A stretch of 64,000 nt of DNA from Paracoccaceae bacterium (GTDB lineage Bacteria; Pseudomonadota; Alphaproteobacteria; Rhodobacterales; Rhodobacteraceae), in the NCBI GenBank assembly GCA_022822495.1, contig JAJEBQ010000032.1, forward strand, positions 1 to 64,000. The letters are read 5' to 3'. Within the stretch, counting starts at the first letter, position 1; each line of letters begins with the position of its first letter. The position numbers and the translations under genes were made by a program. Shown here in pieces: positions 26,958 through 35,935 of this stretch. The notes under the pieces were generated by a model. That model was not told where the DNA came from and made no database searches. It saw nothing but the letters and a program-made list of their open reading frames with translations.

Positions 26958-28030
26958 CGTGACCCCACTTCGGTTGCAATCCAGTTATCTGCATAGAGAC
27001 GGGTCTGAGTGGGATCAAATTTTAAATGTACCTCTTCCCCGATCGCCGGAGGTTTACCTTCTGTAATCGAATTGATAACCGTATCACCGGAAATGCATTC
27101 AATCACCGTCCGGCGACCAATATCGGCAGCCTTGCGTACGGTTGCCCTGATTCCAATGGGTGCAAGGCTAATGTATTCAGGTCTGATTCCAATCTCAAGA
27201 TTGCCTTGAGGCGCTTTTATCGAACCTTCGAGATGTACCGCTTGCCCCTGAAAATGAACTTTACCTTCAATAATCTCGGCAGGCAATATATTCATGCCTG
27301 GTGAACCAATAAAATGTCCAACGAAAGTGTGGAGTGGGCGTTCAAAAAGTTCGATTGGAGTGCCAATTTGAATAATTTCACCTTCCTGCATGACAACAAC
27401 CTGATCTGCAAATGTTAATGCCTCTGTCTGATCATGTGTGACATAGATCATGGTCGTTGAAATGTTTTGGTGCAGTTCCTTCAGTTTGGATCTCAGTTTC
27501 CATTTTAGTTCCGGATCAATGACCGTTAGGGGTTCGTCAAACATGATTACATTTACATCGTCTCTTACCAATCCCCGTCCCATTGAAATCTTTTGCTTGT
27601 TATCGGGTGTCAGGTAGGTAGCCTTTGTTGACAGCCTATCACTGAGTTCGAGCATGGCAGCTATCTCATTAACCCTTTTATCAATCTGATCGCGACCAAT
27701 GCCTCGATTCCGCAGAGGAAATGCCAAGTTGTCATAAACCGTCATTGTGTCGTATATCACTGGGAACTGAAAGACTTGGGCAATGTTTCGCTTATCTGGT
27801 GGAAGATGGGTAAAATCCTCTTTATTAAAGAGAACACGTCCACTCGTAGGACTAAGGAGACCTGAAATGATGTTCAGAAGAGTGGACTTACCACAACCTG
27901 AGGGGCCAAGCAATGCATAGGCCCCACCATCTGACCAGTCAATATCAATTTCTTTTAAGGCGTAGTCATTTTCGCTACTTGGGTTGGCGATGTAACTGTG
28001 CCATAACTTATCTAGAGTTATTCTAGCCAT
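26954..28030 (-). CDS. glpT: glycerol ABC transporter ATPase GlpT (degenerate signature motif)
   Basis: A 358-residue MalK-like ATPase. Walker A GPSGCGKST, Walker B VIMFDEPLTVIDPELKW and H-loop IYVTHDQTEAL are intact. The signature, normally LSGGQ, reads LTPDNKQKISMGRGL. A C-terminal TOBE/MalK-type regulatory domain follows (IRPEYISLAP). It overlaps glpS by 8 bases and glpP by 4. With GlpS it should form a heterodimer with one good and one poor ATP site, because GlpS has the opposite defects. Confidence 0.9.
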   Translation of the reverse strand: MARITLDKLWHSYIANPSSENDYALKEIDIDWSDGGAYALLGPSGCGKSTLLNIISGLLSPTSGRVLFNKEDFTHLPPDKRNIAQVFQFPVIYDTMTVYDNLAFPLRNRGIGRDQIDKRVNEIAAMLELSDRLSTKATYLTPDNKQKISMGRGLVRDDVNVIMFDEPLTVIDPELKWKLRSKLKELHQNISTTMIYVTHDQTEALTFADQVVVMQEGEIIQIGTPIELFERPLHTFVGHFIGSPGMNILPAEIIEGKVHFQGQAVHLEGSIKAPQGNLEIGIRPEYISLAPIGIRATVRKAADIGRRTVIECISGDTVINSITEGKPPAIGEEVHLKFDPTQTRLYADNWIATEVGSR

Positions 28031-29102
28031 TGGAGGAACCTTTGGCTACAAGTGTTCCGTCCGGACCAAAATAAAAACATTTTTCAGGAATGAGATGAAA
28101 TTCATGCTCTTCGCCAATACGAAAGGGATGTGTGCCTGCGGACAGGCTAACCCAATCCTGATCGCCAAGGGAAAAATAGGCAACACTTTCAGACCCGCTA
28201 AGCTCTGTAATCTTGACACGATCTTTTACCGGAATCGAGTGCTCTGAAGGAGGAGTAGGAGGAACGTGATGAGGACGGATGGCCATCGTGTAAGAACCAT
28301 CTGAAAGGCTTTTCACTTCGCCAGTTGAATCCCAACTGATTGAACCAAAATGGATCTTGTCACCTCTCTTTTCCACCTCACCGAGATTTATCGGTGGGTC
28401 AGAAAAAACACGAGCCGAGATTAGATTGGCTGGAGAGTTATAGATCGCAGCGGTTTTCCCAAATTGGGTAATTCGGCCTTCATGAACCAAAGCGGTGTGT
28501 CCACCAAGTAAAAGGGCCTCAGTTGGGTCCGAAGTAGCATAAACAACTATTGATCCACGCTCAGCAAGAATTTCCGGGAGTTGATCCCGAAGTTCTTCCC
28601 GTAGTTTATAGTCAAGATTGGCCAGGGGTTCATCAAAAAATACTGCTGTGGTGTCTTTGACGATTGCCCGAGCGATAGCCGTTCGCTGTTGCTGTCCACC
28701 CGAGAGTTCCTGCGGGCGACGATCAAGTAATTCGCCAAGTTGCAAAACTTCAGCCGAGTCGCGGACTCGGCGATCAAGCTCTTTCGTTTCGACACCTGCT
28801 ACTCTTAAAGGCGAGGCAATATTTTCGTAAACGGTCATATGCGGATAATTGATGAAGAATTGATGCACAAGAGCAATGTTTCTTTTTTGCGGGCTAATCC
28901 CGATGACATTTTGCCCATCAAATCGAATTTCACCGGAAGTTGGACGTTCCAAACCCGCCATTAGTTTAATAAGGGTCGTTTTACCTGAATTTGTTGCTCC
29001 AAGCAGGATATTGAATCCACCTCGGTTAAAGCTCAGTGATGTTTCAAAAATATGACTTTCTGCTTTGACTTTCTTGGTAACGTTGAGCAGTTCCAGCGTC
29101 AT
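28023..29102 (-). CDS. glpS: glycerol ABC transporter ATPase GlpS (degenerate H-loop)
   Basis: A 359-residue MalK-like ATPase. Walker A is GATNSGKT, the signature LSGGQQQRTAIARAI is canonical and Walker B is AVFFDEPLANLDYKL. The H-loop histidine is replaced: the segment reads VVYATSDPTEALLLGG where GlpT has VTHDQTEAL. A TOBE-like C-terminal domain is present (MAIRPHHVPP). It is the first gene after the hairpin that follows the binding-protein gene. Confidence 0.9.
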   Translation of the reverse strand: MTLELLNVTKKVKAESHIFETSLSFNRGGFNILLGATNSGKTTLIKLMAGLERPTSGEIRFDGQNVIGISPQKRNIALVHQFFINYPHMTVYENIASPLRVAGVETKELDRRVRDSAEVLQLGELLDRRPQELSGGQQQRTAIARAIVKDTTAVFFDEPLANLDYKLREELRDQLPEILAERGSIVVYATSDPTEALLLGGHTALVHEGRITQFGKTAAIYNSPANLISARVFSDPPINLGEVEKRGDKIHFGSISWDSTGEVKSLSDGSYTMAIRPHHVPPTPPSEHSIPVKDRVKITELSGSESVAYFSLGDQDWVSLSAGTHPFRIGEEHEFHLIPEKCFYFGPDGTLVAKGSSNG

Positions 29103-29149
29103 TGCAGTTCACATAGTCTCAGTTGAATAATTAAGTCCTGATTAATCTG

Positions 29150-29178
29150 AGGCTGGGGCATTATTAATGCCCCAGCCT
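29150..29178 (-). terminator. perfect 12-bp hairpin between glpV and glpS
   Basis: AGGCTGGGGCAT (29150-29161) and ATGCCCCAGCCT (29167-29178) pair fully around a 5-base loop, seven bases past the stop codon of the binding-protein gene. No long U tract follows on the minus strand. It should act as a partial terminator or mRNA stabiliser, like the hairpin at 8667-8693. Confidence 0.72.
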
Positions 29179-29184
29179 GCAATG

Positions 29185-30918
29185 TTAATTGGTCCAGCGA
29201 GCTACAATATCCTCGTAACGAACTGTTTCACCCTGGGGCTTTTCATTATCAAGTTTTGCCTTGGGCGCCCCCGGCTTGCTTAGCCATTCTTCGGGGTCAC
29301 TTTCCTCATTGAGGCGAGGACCACAACCTCCGTAAACTGAAGCAGCTTCGTCAGCAGCCTGCATGCGAGCCATGGTGTTATCCATCTCAGCTGCCAAGCG
29401 ATCCATTGCCTCTTGTGGTGTGAAAGCTCCTGAGTTTACATCACCGATCTGCTGCCACCAAATCTGTGCCAGTTTTGGATAATCAGGCACATTGATACCT
29501 GTTGGTGACCAAGCTGTGCGATCAGGAGAACGGTAGAATTCAACCAATCCTCCAAGTTTTGGTGCTCGTTCAGTGAAACTTTCATGGTTAGCTGTTGAAT
29601 TACGGATAAAAGTTAGTCCTACATGTGACTTGCGAACATCAACAGTTTTTGATGTGACAAACTGGGCGTACAACCAAGCAGCTTGAGCTCGATCAGATGG
29701 GGTGGATTTAAGGAATGTCCACGAGCCGGCATCTTGATATCCCACTTTCTGTCCTTCGGTCCAATAGGGTCCGTGCGGGCTTGGTGCCATACGCCAGAGT
29801 GGGTTGCCATCAGCATCCACCGTGTTGTTACCATCTGCCTGAGAGGCCACCATATCAGCTGTAAAGGCCGTATACCAGAAAATTTGTTGGGCCACATTAC
29901 CCTGGGAAAGCGCCGGTAATGACTGGTAAAAGTCATAGGATGCAGCACCCGGAGGGGCATATTGTCTTAACCACTCATCCCACTTACGGATTGCATAGAC
30001 TGCGGCTGGTCCATTTGCGGCTCCACCACGGCTTACGCTAGCACCAACCGGATTGCAAGTTCCGGCTTCCATACGAATGCCCCATTCATCAACAGGAATG
30101 CCATTTGGTTCACCGACATCACCAGCACCAGCCATTGAAAGCCAGGCATCAGTCATACGCCAGCCAAGATCAGGAGCACGTTTGCCATAATCCATGTGAC
30201 CATAAACTGTTACACCATCAATTTCTTTGACATGAACACTGAAGAATTCTGCAATATCTTCATAGGCCGACCAATTAACTGGTACACCAAGGTCATACCC
30301 ATAAATTTCCTTGAACTGGGATTGCAGGTCTTCACGGTCAAACCAATCTTTCCTGAACCAGTACAGGTTGGCAAATTGTTGATCAGGTAACTGGTAAAGT
30401 TTGCCATCGGGACCAGTTGTGAATGAAGCACCAATAAAATCATCCAGGTCAATACCTGGGTTAGTTGTACCAGCCCAATCGCCAGCCATCTGATCGGATA
30501 GATTATAGGCAAGTTGCAGTCGAGCGTGCGTACCAATCAGGTCTGAGTCGTTGACATAACCATCATAAAGATTACGCTGAGTCTGCATCTGGGTTTGAAC
30601 GGCCTGAACCACCTCACCTTCACCCAGAAGCTGATGATTTACCTTTATACCAGTAATCTCCTCAAAAGCCTTAGTTAGGGTTTCTGATTCATAAGAATGC
30701 GTTGGAATTGTTTCTGATAATACATTTATCTCCATGCCTGCAAATGGTTTTGCGGCTTCAATAAACCACTCCATTTCGGCAAGTTGTTCGCTACGAGATA
30801 GTGATGATATCTGGAATTCCTCATCTATCCATTTTTCAGCAGCAACCATATCGGCATGAGCAGAACTGCCAAAGGACGCCATAGCAATTGCCATGATAAA
30901 ATATATGTGTTTTTGCAT
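29185..30918 (-). CDS. glpV: glycerol ABC transporter substrate-binding protein GlpV
   Basis: A 577-residue extracellular solute-binding protein. ATG 30918 follows AGGAG by 7 bases and gives a signal peptide MQKHIYFIMAIAMASFGSSA cleaved near AHA; the frame stays open 23 codons further upstream but without such a site. The mature protein begins DMVAAEKWIDEEFQISSLS. The unusually long binding protein, followed by two ATPases, two permeases and a DUF2160 protein, matches the rhizobial glycerol importer. It heads the operon and should bind glycerol in the periplasm. Confidence 0.88.
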   Translation of the reverse strand: MQKHIYFIMAIAMASFGSSAHADMVAAEKWIDEEFQISSLSRSEQLAEMEWFIEAAKPFAGMEINVLSETIPTHSYESETLTKAFEEITGIKVNHQLLGEGEVVQAVQTQMQTQRNLYDGYVNDSDLIGTHARLQLAYNLSDQMAGDWAGTTNPGIDLDDFIGASFTTGPDGKLYQLPDQQFANLYWFRKDWFDREDLQSQFKEIYGYDLGVPVNWSAYEDIAEFFSVHVKEIDGVTVYGHMDYGKRAPDLGWRMTDAWLSMAGAGDVGEPNGIPVDEWGIRMEAGTCNPVGASVSRGGAANGPAAVYAIRKWDEWLRQYAPPGAASYDFYQSLPALSQGNVAQQIFWYTAFTADMVASQADGNNTVDADGNPLWRMAPSPHGPYWTEGQKVGYQDAGSWTFLKSTPSDRAQAAWLYAQFVTSKTVDVRKSHVGLTFIRNSTANHESFTERAPKLGGLVEFYRSPDRTAWSPTGINVPDYPKLAQIWWQQIGDVNSGAFTPQEAMDRLAAEMDNTMARMQAADEAASVYGGCGPRLNEESDPEEWLSKPGAPKAKLDNEKPQGETVRYEDIVARWTN

Positions 30919-31396
30919 ATGTAAACTCCTAATATTTAAACAAGAAAAAAAATTTATACTAATCACCCCGAGGCAATGCAAACACATATTTTGTAGGAAT
31001 ATTCATTATAGTTTCCAATTCGCTGGTGATATCAAATATTGGTAAAAAACTCTGTTTTGATAATTCAAATGTACCATATTTTTTCTATCGTTAAACTTTT
31101 GCTTTGGGTAGGTTGTTCAGCATAAAGGAAACCTCGGTGTGTCTTGCATAATGTTTTAATCCAAGACCGATTTGAAAGAAAATGAATAGATTATAAATTA
31201 CCGGAATATTCTTGCCCCTGGCACAGATCTAACTCTTATTGGTTCAATATGGAAACCGTCCCTTGGATCATAATTTTATAGAGAACTTTCAATTATTTTT
31301 TTAAGGGCAACCCAAACGCGCAAGCAGGAGGTTGGTTAACAATCTATTTCAAGTGTTCAGGACCGGTATAATTATTCACGGCGATATATTTTATAC
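30919..31396. other. intergenic region holding the glycerol operon leader and probable promoter
   Basis: About 480 AT-rich bases between glpV and the methyltransferase gene stop, without a credible ORF. On the minus strand TATAAT lies at 31015-31020, about 95 bases before the glpV start. The best -35-like match upstream (TTGATA) is at a long spacing of 19, so the promoter call is weak. I see no clear operator palindrome or riboswitch fold. Confidence 0.4.
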
Positions 31397-32257
31397 TCAC
31401 GTAACGGTTGCCATGCAAAAACACATGATATGTGGAAATACGAAATCTTCTCGCCCTACAACATACTTTTGCTCAATAACCTCAGGCATTAAAATTTCTG
31501 GCTCTGAGAATCCAATCCTCTCCAGTTCATATTGCAATTCATTTTCGTTCAATCGGTTACTCCAAGGTTCACCCTTTTTTGCAACGAAATTAGCACATCG
31601 CTGTTCTACTGGCTTCCAATGATCTGGAATATCTTCTTGGGGTAGTAGGAAATCAAATATAACTGCCGACCCTGAAGCAAGTGTTCTTTTAAAAATTTTC
31701 AATGATTGTAGAAAAATATCCCGGTCAATGTAATATGTCACACCAAACCATGAAACGAGAGTTTTATGGCTAAAATCAAACCCATGCGATTCCAAACCCT
31801 CTTCAAGAGATTGTTCCTTAAGATCCAGTGGAACGTATGTTACATGCGGTAAGTTATCTTTGTGAATTTTTGCCAGCCTCGCTCTTTTTTCATTTTGAGT
31901 AATTTCAAGGTCAACCTCAAAAACTTTTACTTTTGTAGGAAAATCATCGCGATATGCGAAACTGTCATACCCTGCTCCAAGAACGACTAATTGCCTCAAT
32001 TCATTTTGCACAAGACTATTAAATACATCCTCACAAAATTTGGCTCGCAGAATTATTTCAGGTACAATGGCTACAAGTTTTCTCATGATAACATCATTCA
32101 TGAGCATGGTTAGTGGTTTGTATTTTGCTACAAGTTTCCAAAACCTGCCACACAATTCAACTGCAAGGGGGTCAAAATATACCGGGTTATCATACTGCAA
32201 GGTATGAGTCGCTCGTGCAGCACAAACCAACTCAGCTGTTTTGCTAGGTCTTTGCAT
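31397..32257 (-). CDS. class I SAM-dependent methyltransferase, leucine carboxyl methyltransferase-like family
   Basis: A 286-residue protein with an N-terminal block RPSKTAELVCAARATH and YFDPLAVELCG, the SAM-binding motif VVLGAGYDSFAYR near residue 93 and an acidic end of the next strand (VFEVDLEITQNEKR). This pattern is the LCMT/TIGR00027-type family, often labelled O-methyltransferase of polyketide synthesis, with unknown substrates in most bacteria. No biosynthetic cluster is nearby. The gene is followed downstream by the glycerol operon leader and preceded by tRNA-Leu(CAA). Confidence 0.78.
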   Translation of the reverse strand: MQRPSKTAELVCAARATHTLQYDNPVYFDPLAVELCGRFWKLVAKYKPLTMLMNDVIMRKLVAIVPEIILRAKFCEDVFNSLVQNELRQLVVLGAGYDSFAYRDDFPTKVKVFEVDLEITQNEKRARLAKIHKDNLPHVTYVPLDLKEQSLEEGLESHGFDFSHKTLVSWFGVTYYIDRDIFLQSLKIFKRTLASGSAVIFDFLLPQEDIPDHWKPVEQRCANFVAKKGEPWSNRLNENELQYELERIGFSEPEILMPEVIEQKYVVGREDFVFPHIMCFCMATVT

Positions 32258-32333
32258 GGAAAATCTCTTTCGATTCTGAATAATACCAGACTACAAACAA
32301 TATACCAAAAACCAAAACCGCTGACATAAACCT

Positions 32334-32418
32334 ATGGTGCCCGAGGCGAGACTCGAACTCGCATGACCGAAGTCGGGGGATTTTGAGTCCCCTGCGTCTA
32401 CCAATTCCGCCACTCGGG
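32334..32418 (-). tRNA. tRNA-Leu(CAA)
   Basis: An uninterrupted 85-nt gene including an encoded CCA. The acceptor arms GCCCGAG and CTCGGGC pair. The anticodon stem GGGGA/TCCCC encloses CTCAAAA, giving anticodon CAA. The long variable arm (CGACTTCGGTCAT) and T loop TTCGAGT fit a leucine tRNA. It has no intron, unlike the tRNA-Leu(UAA) about 9.4 kb away. Confidence 0.97.
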
Positions 32419-32828
32419 CCCTACTCTTCAATATTGGTATTTCAAATTATCTTCAAGTGTAACTTAGTAGAAAAGTGTGATTTCCGAGTTCAATAAATAC
32501 GAATATGTTATTAGATCCGTCTATTCGGGCATTTGCTAGGTGAAAATAACAGGACAGTTTCACCAACTATCGGTGCTGGACAATTATCTTTTGGAAAGAC
32601 CTGATTCTCTTCAACAAATTCGGAAATTTAATCGGAAAATGAGTAGAATAATCCCAGTATTTGAAAATTATTATTTTACCCAAACACCAAGTAATAAAAT
32701 TGTTGTAAATAGGCAACATTGATATGTCTCAAATAGCCTAGGGTGAAATATCAATATCTTAAAGTTATAGTGGAAAAAAACTAGCTGATTGCTAATAGAG
32801 TTGTTAATGATTTTGAGGAGAAAATGTC
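32419..32828. other. gene-free stretch upstream of the RTX gene
   Basis: About 410 AT-rich bases between tRNA-Leu(CAA) and the RTX gene. A 60-codon frame at 32540-32722 has no recognisable features and no clear ribosome site, so I do not call it. The end of the region contains GAGGAG at 32815-32820, the likely ribosome site of the RTX gene. Confidence 0.45.
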
Positions 32829-33968
32829 ATGGTTACAAATTTGTACTTAAAAGACGGGGATCAAAGTTTCAAAGATTATGTGAGAACCGGTTCAATTAAT
32901 TATATTCTTGGCGGCCAGAATGTCGGTACCGATAAAATATATGATTTTCTGCTTGGTGAAGACACGATTGATTTCACTGACCATTCTGATATTACCTGGG
33001 AAGATATTAAGGATAATATCCAATATTTAGGTGATAGTACCTACTCCATTGATCTCACAGAATATGGTTTGGGTACTTTGCGAATTGAAATTGATGATAG
33101 TGATTCGGATTTTAATCCTGCAGTAATTGATAATATCAGGGATGCTTTCGTGTTTGGGCCAGCAACGCGAGGTGATGATGATCTGACTGGCACACATGGT
33201 GATGACTACATGCGAGGGCACCATGGGGATGACATGTTATATGGCCGTTCCGGTGATGATAAAATGCTTGGGGATCAGGGGGATGATTACATGCATGGTG
33301 CTGGTGGCGATGATGAAATGCATGGTGGTTCAGGTAACGACACGATGTACGGTGGCACTAACGACGACGTTATGTATGGCGATGCGGGCAATGATACGAT
33401 GGATGGTGGCGGTGGCGACGATGTAATGCATGGTGGCGCTGATCATGATACGATGTATGGCGGCGGTGGCGATGATGAAATGCATGGTGATTCAGGTTTC
33501 GACACGATGAGAGGTGCAATAGGAAACGATACCATGTATGGCGGTGCGGGCGAAGACAAAATGTATGGCGATGCGGGCAATGATACGATGGATGGTGGCG
33601 ATGACAATGATCTGATTTATGGTAATTCAGGGAATAATACCATCATTGGTGGTAGAGGCAATGATTCGCTTGTTTCCGGTACGGGCAATGATATCTTTGT
33701 TTTTGGACCAGATAGTGGTGGCGATACAGTCTACTATTTCAATCGTGCAGAGAACACTAATGACCGAATTGATCTTTCTGGCTATACTGATATTTCTGAT
33801 ATTTCTGATCTTACTATCACGCAAACCACAACTCACTCTGGTTTGACTGCGACTGTGATTAAAATTGATGATAAAAACGCCATCTGGTTGTATGACTACG
33901 AAATGGATGATTTGGATGCTTCAAACTTCATTTTCAACGGTGATCAGGACGCTTATTACGGGGGATAG
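32829..33968 (+). CDS. RTX calcium-binding repeat protein, probably secreted by a type I system
   Basis: A 379-residue acidic protein without an N-terminal signal peptide. Residues about 115-280 are roughly eighteen glycine- and aspartate-rich nonapeptides (such as GGSGNDTMY and GDAGNDTMD) that bind calcium in a beta roll. The usual hydrophobic position is mostly methionine instead of leucine. A C-terminal part with DNDLIYGNSGNNTI and FVFGPDSGGDTVYYFNRA resembles the ends of RTX proteins exported by type I secretion. No ABC exporter or membrane fusion gene is adjacent, so the exporter would be elsewhere. ATG 32829 follows GAGGAG by 8 bases. Function is unknown. Confidence 0.85.
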   Translation: MVTNLYLKDGDQSFKDYVRTGSINYILGGQNVGTDKIYDFLLGEDTIDFTDHSDITWEDIKDNIQYLGDSTYSIDLTEYGLGTLRIEIDDSDSDFNPAVIDNIRDAFVFGPATRGDDDLTGTHGDDYMRGHHGDDMLYGRSGDDKMLGDQGDDYMHGAGGDDEMHGGSGNDTMYGGTNDDVMYGDAGNDTMDGGGGDDVMHGGADHDTMYGGGGDDEMHGDSGFDTMRGAIGNDTMYGGAGEDKMYGDAGNDTMDGGDDNDLIYGNSGNNTIIGGRGNDSLVSGTGNDIFVFGPDSGGDTVYYFNRAENTNDRIDLSGYTDISDISDLTITQTTTHSGLTATVIKIDDKNAIWLYDYEMDDLDASNFIFNGDQDAYYGG

Positions 33969-33979
33969 CAACCAATGGA

Positions 33980-34006
33980 TCTGAGAACTGAATTCAGTTC
34001 CCAGAT
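33980..34006 (+). terminator. palindromic hairpin downstream of the RTX gene
   Basis: TCTG-A-GAACTGA and TCAGTTC-C-CAGA form a stem with one mismatched position, located 11 bases after the RTX stop codon. The following bases (TTAATAAAT) are AT-rich without a run of T, so termination strength is uncertain. Confidence 0.5.
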
Positions 34007-34076
34007 TAATAAATCAAGTAGCATTGAGCAAAGTAATAAATTGCTTTTTCTACTTACACCAAGGACCTTAAGGGTA

Positions 34077-34655
34077 TTAGTTAAATATTTTTCCATAAAA
34101 ATTTGCAAAAATGGGGAAAACTTCGAGTAAACCCAAGAAAGTTATTCCTAAACGGGCTTTAATCGTTCGAAATCTCGTAACAAGAATGAAGCATAAAATT
34201 ATACATATGCTTGCTTCAAGCGGGGCAACTATGTTACCAAAGTGCTTGGGATCCCAATAACTGATAGGACTAGAATATATCCAATCACTAATAGGCCAAA
34301 AATGTGCCCTACCATCGTCATGGTGTAGGGGGAAGTCCAAAATCAAATGTAAAAATCCAGCAAGTCCAAAATATTTGATAAGTTCGTTATTCAGCAAAAT
34401 CCCTGTGAATATCAGGATACCCCAAACAAAAAATGAATTATCAACCGAAAATATTCTTTGCCATTGCTCAGAAAAATACATCTGACCAAAAATGATACTA
34501 GGAGGAACTTCCTTGATAAAGAGGTAATAGATGGAAAGCACATACAGGGAAAAATCTGGAGCCAATGATCCTGTAATTACGGCCGTATTATTTTTCCACT
34601 GATTAGGCTGGGCAAAAGCTGCTGTGCCTATAATCAAATGTGCCTGGGTATTCAC
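34077..34655 (-). CDS. small integral membrane protein of unknown function (metal-dependent hydrolase-like membrane family)
   Basis: A 192-residue protein that starts at GTG 34655 (MNTQAHLIIGTAAFAQP). It contains GSLAPDFSLYVLSIYYL, a histidine and aspartate segment HLILDFPLHHDDGRAHFWP, and four or so hydrophobic stretches. The pattern of an N-terminal histidine, PDF and later HxxxDFPxHH resembles YdjM/DUF457-type membrane proteins sometimes called membrane-bound metal-dependent hydrolases. I do not recognise a specific function. It is convergent with the RTX gene and divergent from the gene at 34784. Confidence 0.65.
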   Translation of the reverse strand: MNTQAHLIIGTAAFAQPNQWKNNTAVITGSLAPDFSLYVLSIYYLFIKEVPPSIIFGQMYFSEQWQRIFSVDNSFFVWGILIFTGILLNNELIKYFGLAGFLHLILDFPLHHDDGRAHFWPISDWIYSSPISYWDPKHFGNIVAPLEASICIILCFILVTRFRTIKARLGITFLGLLEVFPIFANFYGKIFN

Positions 34656-34783
34656 CTATATATTCCCATTTGTTATTCTAATCGAGAAATTGCATAAGTG
34701 CCCCTGATACCATAGCTAGGGTAATAATAAATTTTTGTGAAAATTTAGATGTTTTGTGTTCCCTATATCAATCCAAATACCGA

Positions 34784-35359
34784 ATGAAAAATCTATACCT
34801 TAAAATAAAAGAACAGGCAGGGTCAAAATATGCCCTCTGGATTTTGATAATCATTAGTTTTTTCGAAAGTTCCGTTTTCCCTATCCCACCAGATGTGCTT
34901 TTGATTCCGATGATACTTGCATACCCCTCAAGAGCCTTTCTTTTTGCCGGAGTGTGCTTGATTTCTTCCGTTCTTGGAGGTGTGGCTGGATATTTGATAG
35001 GAGCCTTTCTATTCGAGGAGGTAGGTCAACCAATCCTGAACATACTCGGTCAGGAGGAACACTATAACCAGTTTGCCGAAAACTATAATAATTTTGGAAG
35101 TTGGGCTGTAATTATAGCGGGAATCACACCTTTTCCCTATAAGGTCATAACCATCCTATCAGGATTTACAGGACTGAATTTTGTTATATTTGTGATTTGC
35201 AGCATCGCCGCTCGTGGATTAAGATTTTTTCTTATCGCTGTTCTTCTTTGGAAATTTGGAGATAATATTCGAGACTTCATAGAAGAACGCCTGGGATTGC
35301 TCTCAATAATATTTGTTATAATCCTGGCAGGTTCTTTCGTTTTGATTAGCTTACTATGA
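34784..35359 (+). CDS. DedA/YqaA-family (VTT domain) inner membrane protein
   Basis: A 191-residue membrane protein when started at ATG 34784 (MKNLYLKIKEQAGSKYALWI). The segment FFESSVFPIPPDVLLIPM and, later, the glycine-rich AGITPFPYKVITILSGFTGL are the two re-entrant motifs of the VTT/SNARE-associated family. Related DedA proteins help move lipid carriers or keep membrane homeostasis. The stop overlaps the dsbB start by 4 bases (ATGA), so the two genes are coupled, an arrangement that links a membrane protein with disulfide formation. Confidence 0.85.
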   Translation: MKNLYLKIKEQAGSKYALWILIIISFFESSVFPIPPDVLLIPMILAYPSRAFLFAGVCLISSVLGGVAGYLIGAFLFEEVGQPILNILGQEEHYNQFAENYNNFGSWAVIIAGITPFPYKVITILSGFTGLNFVIFVICSIAARGLRFFLIAVLLWKFGDNIRDFIEERLGLLSIIFVIILAGSFVLISLL

Positions 35360-35826
35360 ACAAAATACTCAAACATTCACATCTGGCTGCAACCCTGGGT
35401 TCAATAGCTTTGTTACTAGGGGCTTTCGGGTTTCAGGAAATTCTTGGGTTTGAACCATGTACCCTTTGTATCTGGCAAAGATGGCCTCATGCCATAATCC
35501 CATTCGTGTTTATAATGACCCTCGTTTTTCCTAACCTAATCTGGTATGTCGGTGGAACTTTGATCATGTTTTTGAGTGTAGGGCTTGCTGGTTTTCATGT
35601 TGGTGTTGAACAAGATTGGTGGGAGGGTTTATCAAGTTGTTCTTCAACCCAAGGTTTGGTGACCGAAGGGGCTGTGCTTGATTTCTCTCAGGACCTTTCA
35701 GTTGTCATGTGTGATGAGATTGTTTGGAGTTTTTTAAACCTTTCCATGGCCGGTTGGAATGCTGTTTTTTCATTACTACTAACAGGTCTCTGGATATTAT
35801 CACTTCGTTATAACTACAGAAAATAA
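35356..35826 (+). CDS. dsbB: disulfide bond formation protein DsbB
   Basis: A 156-residue protein with four membrane helices. The first cysteine pair is in FEPCTLCIWQRWPHA, the CxxC that exchanges with quinone. The second pair lies in the second periplasmic loop (LSSCSSTQG and VVMCDEIVW). It should reoxidise periplasmic DsbA-type thiol oxidases. It is translationally coupled to the YqaA-like gene upstream. The next gene, the peptide-binding protein, has its own ribosome site and a 110-base gap. Confidence 0.93.
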   Translation: MNKILKHSHLAATLGSIALLLGAFGFQEILGFEPCTLCIWQRWPHAIIPFVFIMTLVFPNLIWYVGGTLIMFLSVGLAGFHVGVEQDWWEGLSSCSSTQGLVTEGAVLDFSQDLSVVMCDEIVWSFLNLSMAGWNAVFSLLLTGLWILSLRYNYRK

Positions 35827-35935
35827 CCGTCAGTAAATTGCGTTTCGAAGTTCAGATTCCTGTGGCTATTTGCAAATTTGGCTAAGAAGTTATAAAAGGA
35901 GAAGTCCTTTTGAAAATAATAACAGGAGTATGTTA

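Noticed and set aside
33196-33426. Second ORF in another frame over the RTX gene
   Set aside because: It is a consequence of the biased repeat composition and encodes only low-complexity methionine- and threonine-rich sequence.
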